A program made the translations under genes and the position numbers. A stretch of 64,000 nucleotides of DNA. Source: Pollenia angustigena (Eukaryota > Arthropoda > Insecta > Diptera > Polleniidae). Under the pieces are notes generated by a model. It was not told the origin of the DNA. It did not search any database and was given only the letters and a program-made list of their open reading frames with translations. Numbering within the stretch: position 1 is the first letter of the stretch; every line of letters begins with the position of its first letter. Positions 54,641-64,000 of the stretch are shown in pieces. The stretch covers positions 109,455,284 through 109,519,283 of the forward strand of contig OV884057.1 in assembly GCA_930367215.1 (NCBI GenBank), read 5' to 3'.

Positions 54641-55082
54641 ACACGTTTGAACACTTACAATTTTTATTTATTGTAATAATATTTTTAATATAAAATATTA
54701 AGCAAAATTCTTAGTTTTTTGACAATTGATATAATATTTTTTACTTGAACTCTCTGAGTAAATTAATAGCAGGGTTGCCAACTGTCACGCAGTACATACA
54801 ATTTTTGTAAGAAATTATGATTTTCACATATAAAAGAGACTTGGTTATCTTAACAAGGAAACTACTAGGTCATCAAACTAACACTATTCGAGCAAAAAAA
54901 AAAAAAAGCGTAAAAAAGCACTAAGCCATTTATACAATTTAATTAAACACAAAACATTCGGCACAGCCGAATATTATATACGTCCAAAATTTAAAAAAAG
55001 GCGACGGCGTAGATGGGGACCATTTTCATTAAAGATAAAATAATAAATATATTTACATTGTATATAAAAATTTTTGGCTTAA
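54641..55082. other. Unassigned sequence
   Basis: AT-rich; no gene recognised. Confidence 0.3.
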
Positions 55083-56340
55083 ATCTAGTTTACCGACGCA
55101 GCTCCAAATAAAAAAAAAGTACCTAGGTAGATAGAAAATTAAAAAATAAGAAGAAAAAATTAAATAAAAAAGTTGGCGGAAACGCTTAGTTTTCGAGTTA
55201 TGGACGTTTTAAGTTTTTATATAAAAGTGTGATTTTCCACTACATTTTTATCTTTATATGGTCAATATTGGTATAATTTTAAAGCTTTTGACTTAGCGAA
55301 GCCGGTACTTACTATCCCAAAGAGGAGCAAATCCTTGCGCCCGGCCGAAGGCCGGCTATGCAGAGTAGCTTTACTTAGCGAAGCCGGTTCTTGCTATACC
55401 ATAGAGGAGAAAATCCTTGCGCCCGGCCGAAGGCCGGCTATGCAGAGAAGCTTTAGTTAGCGAAGCCGGTATTTGTCATACCAAAGAGGAGCAAATCTTT
55501 GCGCTCGGCCGAAGGCCGGCTATGCAGAGAAGCTTTAGTTAGCGAAGCCGGTATTTGTCATACCAAAGAGGAGCAAATCTTTGCGCCCGGCCAAAGGCCG
55601 GCTATGCAGAAAAGCTTTACTTAGCGAAGCCGGTCTTTGCTATACCATAGAGGAGAAAATTCTTGCGCCCGGCCGTAGGCCGGCTATGCAGAGTAGTTTT
55701 ACTTAGCGAAGCGGGTTCTTGCTATACCATAGATTAGAAAATCCTTGCGCCCGGCCGAAGTCCGGCTATGCAGAGAAGCTTTAGTTAGCGAAGCCGGTAT
55801 TTGTCATAGCAAAGAGGAGCAAATCTTTGCGCGCGGCCAAAGGCCGGCTATGCAGAGAAGCTTAACTTAGCGAAGCTGGTTTTTGCTATACCATAAAGGA
55901 GAAAGTCCTTGCGCCCGGCCGAAGGTCGGCTATGCAGGAGTGTTTTCGTTCGCGACGCCCATGTTTATAATTTGATTACGTTTGTATTACACTTTTATTT
56001 AAATAAACTACATACTAACCTGGTGCACTTCTGTAATATTTTGATGTAAAATGCAAAAAAGAATGTAATGTGAGGTAAAGAGATAGTAATTTTCAAATAA
56101 ATTTTGTATATCTAAAAAGATATGGTCAAAAGCTTTGAAATGATACCAATATTGGCCATATAACGATAAAAATGTAGTGGAAAATCGGACCTTTATATAC
56201 AAATTTAAAACGTCCATAACTTGAAAACTAAGCGTTTCCGCCAACTTTTTTATTTTATTTTTTCTCCTTATTTTTAAATTTTCTATCACCCTGGGTACTT
56301 TTTTTTTTATTTGGAGCTGCGTCGGTAAACTAGATTTGTT
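55083..56340. mobile_element. Fold-back element with satellite core
   Basis: Inverted arms of about 210-240 bp (55083-55290 and 56105-56340) share GTTTACCGACGCAGCTCCAA, AACGCTTAGTTTTC and TTTTCCACTACATTTTTATC. The core is mostly the tandem array. 55946-56104 is unique. No transposase. A diverged copy is at 34830-35395. Confidence 0.88.
55291..55945. repeat. Eight-unit, 82-bp GC-rich tandem array
   Basis: Units start (A/G)(C/G)TTAGCGAAGC at about 55291, 55372, 55455, 55537, 55619, 55700, 55783 and 55865. Each has TATACCA-AGAGGAG, a palindromic GCCCGGCCGAAGGCCGGC and TATGCAGAGAAGCTTTA. Units differ by a few bases. Confidence 0.95.
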
Positions 56341-57206
56341 CCACATTTTTAAATGAATTATTATTATCTTCAATAAAAATAATATCATCCAAATCATTTG
56401 GAGTTTAAATTGGCCATACAACAGGTAATTGCCAAAAAATTTTTATAAAACTTAATATCAGCATATATTTTAAAAAACGTCCTTATATTTAATCCTTTAA
56501 ATAAATCTAAATTAAAAGCGAGCAAAGTTTAACAAAACAATTGGCTTATGATATTATCTAAACATATGTGTAAAATAGAAAAAACATGTATGTTTTCAAT
56601 AGCACTAGAGGTAGAAGTGCACAATACGTGGAAAACTTATGCGCATGAAAAATGGCAGATTATACAACGCTCGTTATAAAAGTATTTTCTGTCAGCTGTT
56701 TTTAATTTATCTAACACTTTGCATGTACCAAGCTACGGCTACATCTTTAAAAAAATGTTTACCGAAATACATCGTTTTTATTACGATTACAAAAAAAATT
56801 TTCAACGCTAAAAAGTGCAACGTTTCGTAAAATTTCGAAATTGCTAGGAAGCCTAGCTCTTACCTCGTAAATAAAGTTTTTGGTAAAACGATTGTAACTT
56901 TCTTTTATCCCTTTTTTATCATTTGAAATCTTAAAATCTTTAAAAGTCTTCTCAAAATTTTACCCCAAATAGCAAAGTCAACTAAATCATCCTCTATTTA
57001 ATCGTAGTTTTAAAAAATGGTAGAAAAAAAATAAAAATTGTAAAAAGCACTAAAGGCACTAACGAAAAATTGAAAAAGCACAATTCTTCGATGGACATTA
57101 TGACACTTTTAAAAGTGTCATAAAGTTCAAGGACACTACGACACTGGACGCTATGACATATCACCTAAATTTATATGATTAACAAACACTTTTTTGCAAA
57201 TTGAGT

Positions 57207-57244
<38 letters not shown>

Positions 57245-57406
57245 CGTTTTTGCTTTTTGGGCCCTTTTTCGTTTTTTTTGGGCAAAATTTCATATTTACC
57301 TTTTTGGGTCATTTTTCATGTTCGCTTGGGCGATTTTTCATTTTTTTTTTTTTTTTTTTTGGACCATTTTTCTTTGGGCGATATTTCCTACAGCCGCGAT
57401 CAGCAC
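56341..57406. other. Unassigned AT-rich sequence with T-runs
   Basis: Long T homopolymers at 57209-57240 and 57340-57360. GGCGATTTTTC-type repeats at 57240-57390. No gene recognised. Confidence 0.35.
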
Positions 57407-57409
57407 TAA

Positions 57410-57762
57410 AGGCTAGATTACACTATTATACTTTGTATTAATACATGTCAAAAACTCAAGTAATATGACAAAGTGTGATAGTGTGAATGCAATGTGTCAC
57501 GAAAATGACAAGTATTACGAAAAAAGTTTGACATCCCATACGACTTCATCGTTTTTTTAAAAATTTCTAAACAATAATACTTTTCATTGGATCAGGGTTG
57601 CATTTTATTTCATGTGTGATTGTTTATACTTTGTGTGATGGTCTGAACACACACTGTCATGTTACGATAGATTTTTTGACAGTCGCAACAAAACTCATTA
57701 GATTTCTATCTCACAAAGTATTATGGAATACGTAAGACTTGTGAGATAGTTTAATCTAGGCT
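57410..57762. mobile_element. TAA-flanked MITE family L, copy 1
   Basis: Ends AG(G/C)CTAGATTA(C/A)ACTAT; TAA at 57407-57409 and 57763-57765. The inverted copy at 58799-59786 matches end to end. Confidence 0.88.
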
Positions 57763-57765
57763 TAA

Positions 57766-58795
57766 CGAAGTATGTCAACAAGCGTTTGCCTGTTGAAAAA
57801 TTATTTCTGTTTAAAAAATACAAGAGAACATACGTTGTTATTTTTGAAAATATTTGAACATTATTTTTGGATTATTTTTCAGTTAACAAGAACTTATAAT
57901 TACTTGTGTGCTTTTTTCATAATTTGCTATCTTTTTTGTTGTTGATACGATGTTTTTTTTCTTATTCTAAGTGCCGTTACGTTGTTTTTGGATTAAAAAA
58001 TAATATCGACCCATTTGCGCGAAATTATCGTATATGCCAACTTTTTGGAAATTGAGTTTTTGATGCAATCTTGTTCTACATTCAAAGATACGTCGCCTGA
58101 CAAAATATTGTAGGCGAATTCCACTTCGTTGCTCCAAAAATTGAATGTATATTTTCATATTTATATTGCAAGTGATAGCAGAGAAAAGTATAAAAATGGC
58201 TCTCCTGAAAAATTTGTTTTTGGAACATACGATAATTTCGCGCAAAGGGGTCGATATGATTGCTGCATTCTGGTTAGCCTTCATTGAAGTTTGTGCCATT
58301 ATACTTAACACGAAATTATTAATACTATAATGATTATAGTATTAATAATTTCGTGTTAAGTGCGTATTTAAGTTGAAATATCATTTCAGTGTATGGTATA
58401 ATATATAATTTAATAATAAATCTATGATTTTGCGTAAAACCTTTTTATAAAAATTATATAAAAGTAATGGCTGATTCGAAAAAAATTAAAATTCCCGGAT
58501 AGAAAAAAGAGATAATTTTCCATAATAATAGTATGTATAATTGTTTTAAAATATGTATATGATATGATAAAGATATACCACCAAAAAAAACGAACAGTTC
58601 AGACGGATTTTGGAATAAGCGAAAGCTCTGTACAATTCCAAAATTAAAATGAGGATGGTAGTATTAAAATTCAAGCAATGGAAAAGTTATATGTACCTGA
58701 GCGCCAGAGCAAGGAACTATCGTTTTGTAGATTGCAATGCGGAGAAAAAAAATTGCAATGAAGACCGTTTGTTGCTATTTAAAGAATATTGATAC
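57766..58795. other. Unassigned sequence between two MITE copies
   Basis: A near-perfect palindrome at 58301-58360 (CTTAACACGAAATTATTAAT and inverse). Otherwise no recognised feature. Confidence 0.4.
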
Positions 58796-58798
58796 TTA

Positions 58799-59786
58799 AG
58801 CCTATACTACACTATCTCACAAGTCTTACGTATTCCATAATACTTTGTGAGATAGAAATCTAATGAGTTTTGTTGCGACTGTCAAAAAATCTAATGTAAC
58901 ATGACAGTTTGTGTTCACATCATCACACAAAGTATAAACACTCACACATGAAATAAAATGCAACCCTGATCCAATGAAAAGTATTATTATTAAAACGATC
59001 TTCGTATGACGTGCTAAATTCCCAGTTTTTCATATTTGATAAATACACTGAAATTTATTGTTGAGGGAAAGCAAGCCTCTATGCGCATTTCGCCGGTTGC
59101 TTACACCAGCTCATCAGGAAACCTTTTCCAAAGATTTTAGAAAAGCCAAAAATATTAAACAAATAAAACCTTAAGCGAATAAGAGTTATAAACACTCTAA
59201 GTCTTACCTGTAACAATATCAAAGCTTAAACAAAACACCAACAATAAACAGTGAGTTTATCTTTTCTTACATCCCCCTACAATTGGTTGGGTTCTTTCCG
59301 ACTCGAATTGTAGTTGTAAGTGGGTTAAAAGAAAAAACAAAATTAAAAAACAAACCGCTTCATTCTATTGTCTTCGTAAGAAAACAACGAACTAAACCAA
59401 TTTGCCAATTCAGTTTTATGCACGGGCACATGCAATTATATTATCAAAGTTATTTTCGGGAATACAAAGTTTATTATTAATACGATCTTCGTATGACGTG
59501 CTAAATTCCCAGTTTTTCATATTTGATAAATACACTGAAATTTATTGTTGAGGGAAAGCAAGCCTCTATGCGCATTTCGCCGGTTGCTTACACTAGCTCA
59601 TCAGGAAACCTTTTCCAAATAATTGTTTAGAAATTTTTAAAAAACGATGAAGTCGTATGGGATGTCTAACTTTTTTCTTAATACTTGTCATTTTCGTGAC
59701 ACATTGCATTCACACAATCACACTTTGTCATATTACTTGAGTTTTTGACATGTATTAATACAAAGTATAATAGTGTAATCTAGCCT
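58799..59786. mobile_element. MITE family L, copy 2 (interrupted)
   Basis: Reverse orientation of copy 1. TTA at 58796-58798 and 59787-59789. Interrupted by repeat R at about 58990-59625. Confidence 0.85.
58990..59625 (+). repeat. Dispersed repeat R, copy 2 (partial dimer)
   Basis: 58990-59480 is one unit and 59481-59625 repeats its first 145 bp (period about 487), including ACGATCTTCGTATGACGTGC and TATGCGCATTTCGCCGGTTG. This copy supplies the empty site for the hAT insertion in copy 1. Confidence 0.85.
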
Positions 59787-60181
59787 TTAGGTAACTATTC
59801 TTCTCGCGTTAGTTACATGTCTAGATGCATAGGCCAGTTTACACGGTAATACATTGTATTACGACATAATGTAGAATGAGAGAAATCATATCATGTAAAA
59901 GCAAAATGCATTGAGTAAGAGAGAATACGAATACAAAATCTGACAAGCGTTCGGTAAATGGTTTTTTTCTAAACCATTTTAGAAACTTATGTATTTTCAT
60001 CACACCAGAGGCGCATTTTAACGGAGTATATTGAAGGTGGTAGCATTTTTATACAATTACAAAAACAACTAAAATCAACTCAGGAAATTTTCATGTTGTT
60101 TTTGTTACAATTGTAAAACTGCAACCATCTGCTTTTTTGTTATTATTTTTGATTTTACTTATAGCATCCGTGTAAACATAA

Positions 60182-60410
60182 AGTATACTCCAAGGCGAAT
60201 TAACTCCAGGTAAGCTCAACTCGTCAGCCGTTCGTCAGCTGTATCCACGGCGAATTAAAAAAATGGTGAAACGTCAAAATATTGTTTTGTTTCTATACTG
60301 AAATTTGACAACAAGTCAGAAAATTGCAAAAACAAAATACATGGGGCATACATGGGGCTTTTTGTAGTTGTAGAGTTGCACTTACCTGTTATAAATTCGC
60401 CTTGGTATAC
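60182..60410. mobile_element. Inner MITE, AGTATAC ends
   Basis: AGTATACTCCAAGGCGAATT at 60182 and the inverse of AGTATACCAAGGCGAATT at 60410. A similar solitary end, TTCGCCTTGGTAT, occurs near 35585. Confidence 0.75.
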
Positions 60411-60457
60411 TCTCAACAGACTTTTATTTTTTTCTTTAAACACGGAGAGAATTTCAT

Positions 60458-61628
60458 ATTGGGTCTCATGCACAAAAACGAGCAAAAGCGCTGAGTTGAG
60501 ACAGGTGAGCAATTGCTCGTAAGTCGAGTTCGATCAAACAGCAACAGCTTTTGCTCAATTTCGTATGCATAAAAATGAGTTCAAACCAATTGCAATTACT
60601 TGAGCAAAGGGAGATTAAACGTCTAATTGTTATTGAAGTGCAAACATGTCGTCAAGTGAAAGTGAAGTAGAAGTAGAATCAAAAAAATAATTAGCCTCAA
60701 AAAAATAACTAGCCAAAAAGCAGATGCTTCTATCATCACACCTATGTATTTATCATTTTATTAACCATTATCGCAAACAACTACTCCCATGAAAATATTC
60801 CCATATTTTTTTATTTCGTATTGTGAATGATTCCCATAACAAATTTTTGAGAATGAATTCCCAAACTTAAAAAATTTGCATCGCCAATGTTTTCTCCCGC
60901 GAATTTTTTTAATAAATAAATTCCCAACAAGTGTTGATGTGAACAAGAAGGGAACATGTAAATTTTTATTTGTATTCTGGAGTAGAACTTAATTAAATTA
61001 CTTTTTCCTTTTATTGAGGGAGTGTACATAAAGAAAATAAAGATAAGCACTATTCATTATTTATTTTATTGTATTTTTATTAGTATTTTATTTTGTATAT
61101 TTTTCTTTCACAATACAAACACTGACAAGTTACTCACAGTAGAGACTTTTGTTTACAAAGCACTGACAAATAATTCACAATAGAACTTTTTACTCCCAAA
61201 ATATTTGCGATACCGATTTGTTGGGGATGGGAATTTAGGTTTGATCCCATATATAATATTCCCATAACATTCGCGATAGTGGTGATTATTAATTATGTAT
61301 ATATGTATAATTTTTTATCCTCACTTGCTAAATTTGTTTTACGCTGTTGACAACATTTTGTATTTCTTTGTGGCACAAAATATTCAGCCATGATTCCTTT
61401 TTACTGTATGCGAGCAACTATAAGGCAGGCTCAACAAAGCAAGAGCTCAAAAAAGAAAGCAAAAATGAGCAAAAGCTCATCTATCTTAGTTCAAACTGAG
61501 CCAGACGAGATCAAACGTGAGCAGTGAGTAAAAGCAAATACATAAAATTTTATTTTGCATACGACAAGCACCTTTTACTCAAAAAATCGAGTCCGAGCTC
61601 AAGCTCACGTTTTATGCATGAGACCAAT
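60458..61628. mobile_element. Inner TIR element, GGTCTCATGCA ends
   Basis: ATTGGGTCTCATGCAC and the inverse of ATTGGTCTCATGCAT, with subterminal GAGCAAAAGC motifs. It contains the next MITE. Confidence 0.7.
60764..61284. mobile_element. Innermost MITE, ATCGCRAA ends
   Basis: ACCATTATCGCAAACA and CATTCGCGATAGTGGT with TCCCATGAAAATA/TTCCCATA subterminal motifs; probable ATT duplication. Resembles MITE family C in its ends and TCCCATG motifs. Confidence 0.7.
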
Positions 61629-61680
61629 TATTTTGTTTCTACAAAGTCGTAATACATTGTATTACCGTGTAAACTGGCCT

Positions 61681-62879
61681 TTAGACGAGGAGTAAACATA
61701 TAATTTAAATATTGCTAATTTTTAAGACAAAATTTTAATTGAATTAACTTTTCAATTTTTATATTTTATATGGTGAAGTATTATCAATTTGTGCCCATTA
61801 ATTAATAATTAAAATAAAAAAAAAAAAAAAAATAATTGCAGAACTTTTTTTTACTGTTTTATTTTCCTAATGCACTTTTTAGATAATACAAATTAATACC
61901 AAACTGATCTTTCAACAAAAACTTCAAAATATCGGCGAAAAATTATTAGACAATAACAACCTCAATCTTCTTGGGTAACTGCCTTAATAACAGTTTTGAT
62001 CATTGAGAACCACCTGTGTTGACATATGTTGTTTTTTCTGCACACACTTTTAGTCTTCGTACCACTTTGTTTTTTTTTTTTTGTTCTCCACTAGGAGCAA
62101 ATATTTAAAGGATATTTGTCCGAAATTTTTATGAAAATTTAGTAAGACCTATATTCACATGACTGTTTAAGAAAAACTTTAAAAAGTTTAATACCTAGCC
62201 CAAAATTTCATCTAGAACGGTTTTTTGGCTCTCCTGAAAAATTTGATTTTTAGACATACGTGGTTGCCCATGAAAACCACAGATATAAGCGATTTGTATT
62301 TACATTGCTCATAATGTTTTTTAACTTTTGTTACATTTTGTTTTGACATTCTTAATAAAAAGTTTGCCTGTTTACGGGTACTAACCAAAATAACCGGTTT
62401 ATTCGATATTCGAAAAATTGACATTGTAAAATATTCGACTTGGGCAAAACTAAAATAACCAGTTAAAACCGGTCGAATACTAACCGTTTCAATATCCCTA
62501 GTATTTATTCAGTTCATATTTTTTTTTTTTTTTTTTTTTTTTTTTATTGAAAAATAATGAAAAATTTGCTTTTGTAATTTATATTTTATTGGATAGGGTT
62601 TTGTATACAGTAGTTTTGACTTAACTGCCTTTTGTTTACGTGCACTATTGACTTAACTGCACAAAATTAATAATTTTTGTCATTATTGTTAAATTCACAT
62701 TTAAGATAAATGCACAAAATGGCATTTTAAAATTATTTTCATACAAAAAATTCAAGTTAGCTGCATTTTAACTTAAGTGACCAAAAAACATATTTTCTGT
62801 AATTATTCTCAAAAATACTTGCTCACGTGCCTTTTGTATACCTGCATATTTATCATATATTTTGCTAAGTATTTGGGTA
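61681..62879. other. Unassigned AT-rich sequence
   Basis: 62360-62505 has repeated AACCGGTT/AATAACC motifs ending ATATCCCTAG, resembling one end of a hAT element. A T-run at 62519-62546. No gene. Confidence 0.35.
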
Positions 62880-63510
62880 ACTTTCTGGACTGCAAACTGT
62901 CTTAGAAGAGAAATACTCATGAGAGGATGAGTAGGGGACTCAATGCCTACTGCACATGCAGGAACTTAATGCCTACTGCACATGTAAGAACTTAGATCTG
63001 AGGCTGGATGTGGTTAACTGGATTTACACATCGGTGTGCACTATGGGTGCACTGTCTGGTAGAGTGCGTTGGGAGTGAATAGCTATAGAAAGATGCCCAG
63101 CAAGGTTCATAGAATTGCATCTCTTAGCATCACAGGTGCAAGGGGAAGCAATCCACAGGCATCGTTGGACATCCTACTTTATCTGTCCCCTTTTGAGCAT
63201 TATGTGAGGAATTTACTTAGACTTTACGAGTCTTCTTTGGTTGGACCTAGGCAGGATGATCACACAAGAATTTTGTACGAGGTGGGTCTGCTTGATCGGA
63301 GTATTATTGTCGAGAGAATTTCGGATCATAAGACTATGATCCTGGACTTCGGAGAAACACCACCGGTGGAGTTCCCGGATAGGGAAATTTGTCGTGGATC
63401 CAATGTTTGACTGTTTGAGGGGTTGGCAGTATTTACGGATGGATCCAAGATGGAAACCGGCACTGGGGCAACCAGGATTCTACTGGATTGGATAGGGGAG
63501 GTACTAGAAC
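62880..63510 (+). pseudogene. LOA/I-type LINE fragment: RT tail into RNase H
   Basis: Plus-strand blocks LRLDVVNWIYTS-like near 63000, then a frame from 63069 with KVHRIASLSITGARGSNPQA, DILLYLSPFEHYVRNL and DFGETPPVEFPDREI, and AVFTDGSKMETGTGAT near 63425, the start of RNase H. It parallels the fragment at 13165-13810 but is a different lineage. Stops and small deletions throughout. Confidence 0.75.
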
Positions 63511-63569
63511 ACTTATAGGGTTCTTGACGGGTCATTGTCCTGTTAGGGTTTTTATAGGTTGCAGGAGGC

Positions 63570-64000
63570 TTATTCTGAATTGCGATGCGAAAATCAATGC
63601 GATGCGCAAATGAAATGCGATGCAAAAAAAAATTGGTATTCTGTTAGACTTTCGCAATCGCATTCGCAATTTATTTCAAATGGCAACGCTGCTCAAATAT
63701 ACGTCAGTGTCAATAAACGTCAAATTAAAAATAAATAAATTGTTTGTGTTTGGCTGTGAAAATTGTTTAAATAATTTATTTAGGAAATTCTGTAATAAAA
63801 AAAATAATAAAAATGGATTTTGTGGCACTGTGGTTCGACGACGAAGAAAATGAAAATGTTTTGTGTGTACTTTTAAATCGGCCCAAACCTATTAAAATTT
63901 AAGTTAAAGTCGAATATTTTTCAACTGGTTTATATATTTCATACTTTTTCCATCCTGCAGCTTCTCTAATAGGTGATCCATTGATATTTAGTTCTTCAGT
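63570..64000. pseudogene. PIF/Harbinger internal deletion derivative (partial)
   Basis: 63575-63660 is a GCGATGCG-rich end region. A plus ATG at 63813 begins MDFVALWFDDEENEN, resembling Harbinger transposase starts. It runs straight into minus-strand exon blocks of a SANT/zeste-like protein: PIREAAGWKK (63945 upwards) and, after an intron-like gap with an AATAG acceptor, VWADLKVHTK (63888-63858). The junction near 63855 joins the two genes of the element with everything between removed. Cut by the window edge. Confidence 0.5.

Larger units (their letters stand above)
59833..61680. mobile_element. Outer TIR element of a multi-level nest
   Basis: Ends GGCCAGTTTACACGGTAATA, inverted at 61647-61680, about 34 bp with one mismatch. 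The interior is mostly other elements. Confidence 0.8.

Noticed and set aside
57250..57441. 63-codon Phe/Gly-rich frame
   Set aside because: Low-complexity translation of T-runs that extends into a MITE end.
1..64000. CRISPR arrays, bacterial operons, rRNA
   Set aside because: None seen. Tandem repeats present are minisatellites or transposon-internal arrays without spacer structure.

Overview
The window looks like nuclear DNA of a brachyceran fly. It is AT-rich and intron-bearing. Its transposon families are ones common in higher Diptera: Jockey/CR1, RTE and LOA-type LINEs, Penelope, copia, Ty3/gypsy, Helitron, mariner, PIF/Harbinger and many hAT MITEs. The one host gene I can support is a PIWI-clade Argonaute on the + strand. 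Two PAZ-region exons (23581-23708 and 51465-51619) have good splice sites and compatible phase, and the protein reads closer to Piwi than to Aubergine. The genus cannot be fixed from sequence alone.

Layout. 1-2,200: start of a Ty3-type gag with a short LTR (minus strand), then two MITEs. 2,200-7,800: a three-level nest in which a LINE is split by a minus-strand gypsy element, itself split by a hAT MITE rich in TATCGATA. 7,800-13,800: decayed LINE pieces, a 5'-truncated CR1/Jockey element, a Helitron with both termini, Penelope and LOA-type remnants. 14,028-18,438: a nearly intact, young copia element with identical 128-bp LTRs. 18,870-20,660: PIF/Harbinger relic. 20,700-23,560: degenerate repeats, then the first piwi exon.

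23,709-51,464 is one 27.8-kb intron of the piwi-like gene, packed with transposons: hAT and TAA-flanked MITEs with intact target-site duplications, a mariner relic, a Harbinger transposase split by a fold-back element, a 398-bp direct-repeat pair carrying a Pol III B box, a TIR element that has picked up pieces of the asparaginyl-tRNA synthetase gene, an RTE LINE and a Jockey LINE. After the second exon (51,620-64,000) I find no further piwi exon. There are more MITEs, a hAT relic, a fold-back element built around an 82-bp GC-rich tandem array, a multi-level MITE nest, a LOA LINE fragment and a Harbinger deletion derivative.

The coding transposons are mostly dead (frameshifts, stops, truncations). 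Many insertions interrupt recognisable older sequence, so empty sites, target duplications and relative ages can be read directly. That nesting record, in an intron of a gene whose product silences transposons, is the main biological interest. No bacterial-type systems, CRISPR arrays, rRNA genes or convincing tRNA genes were seen.
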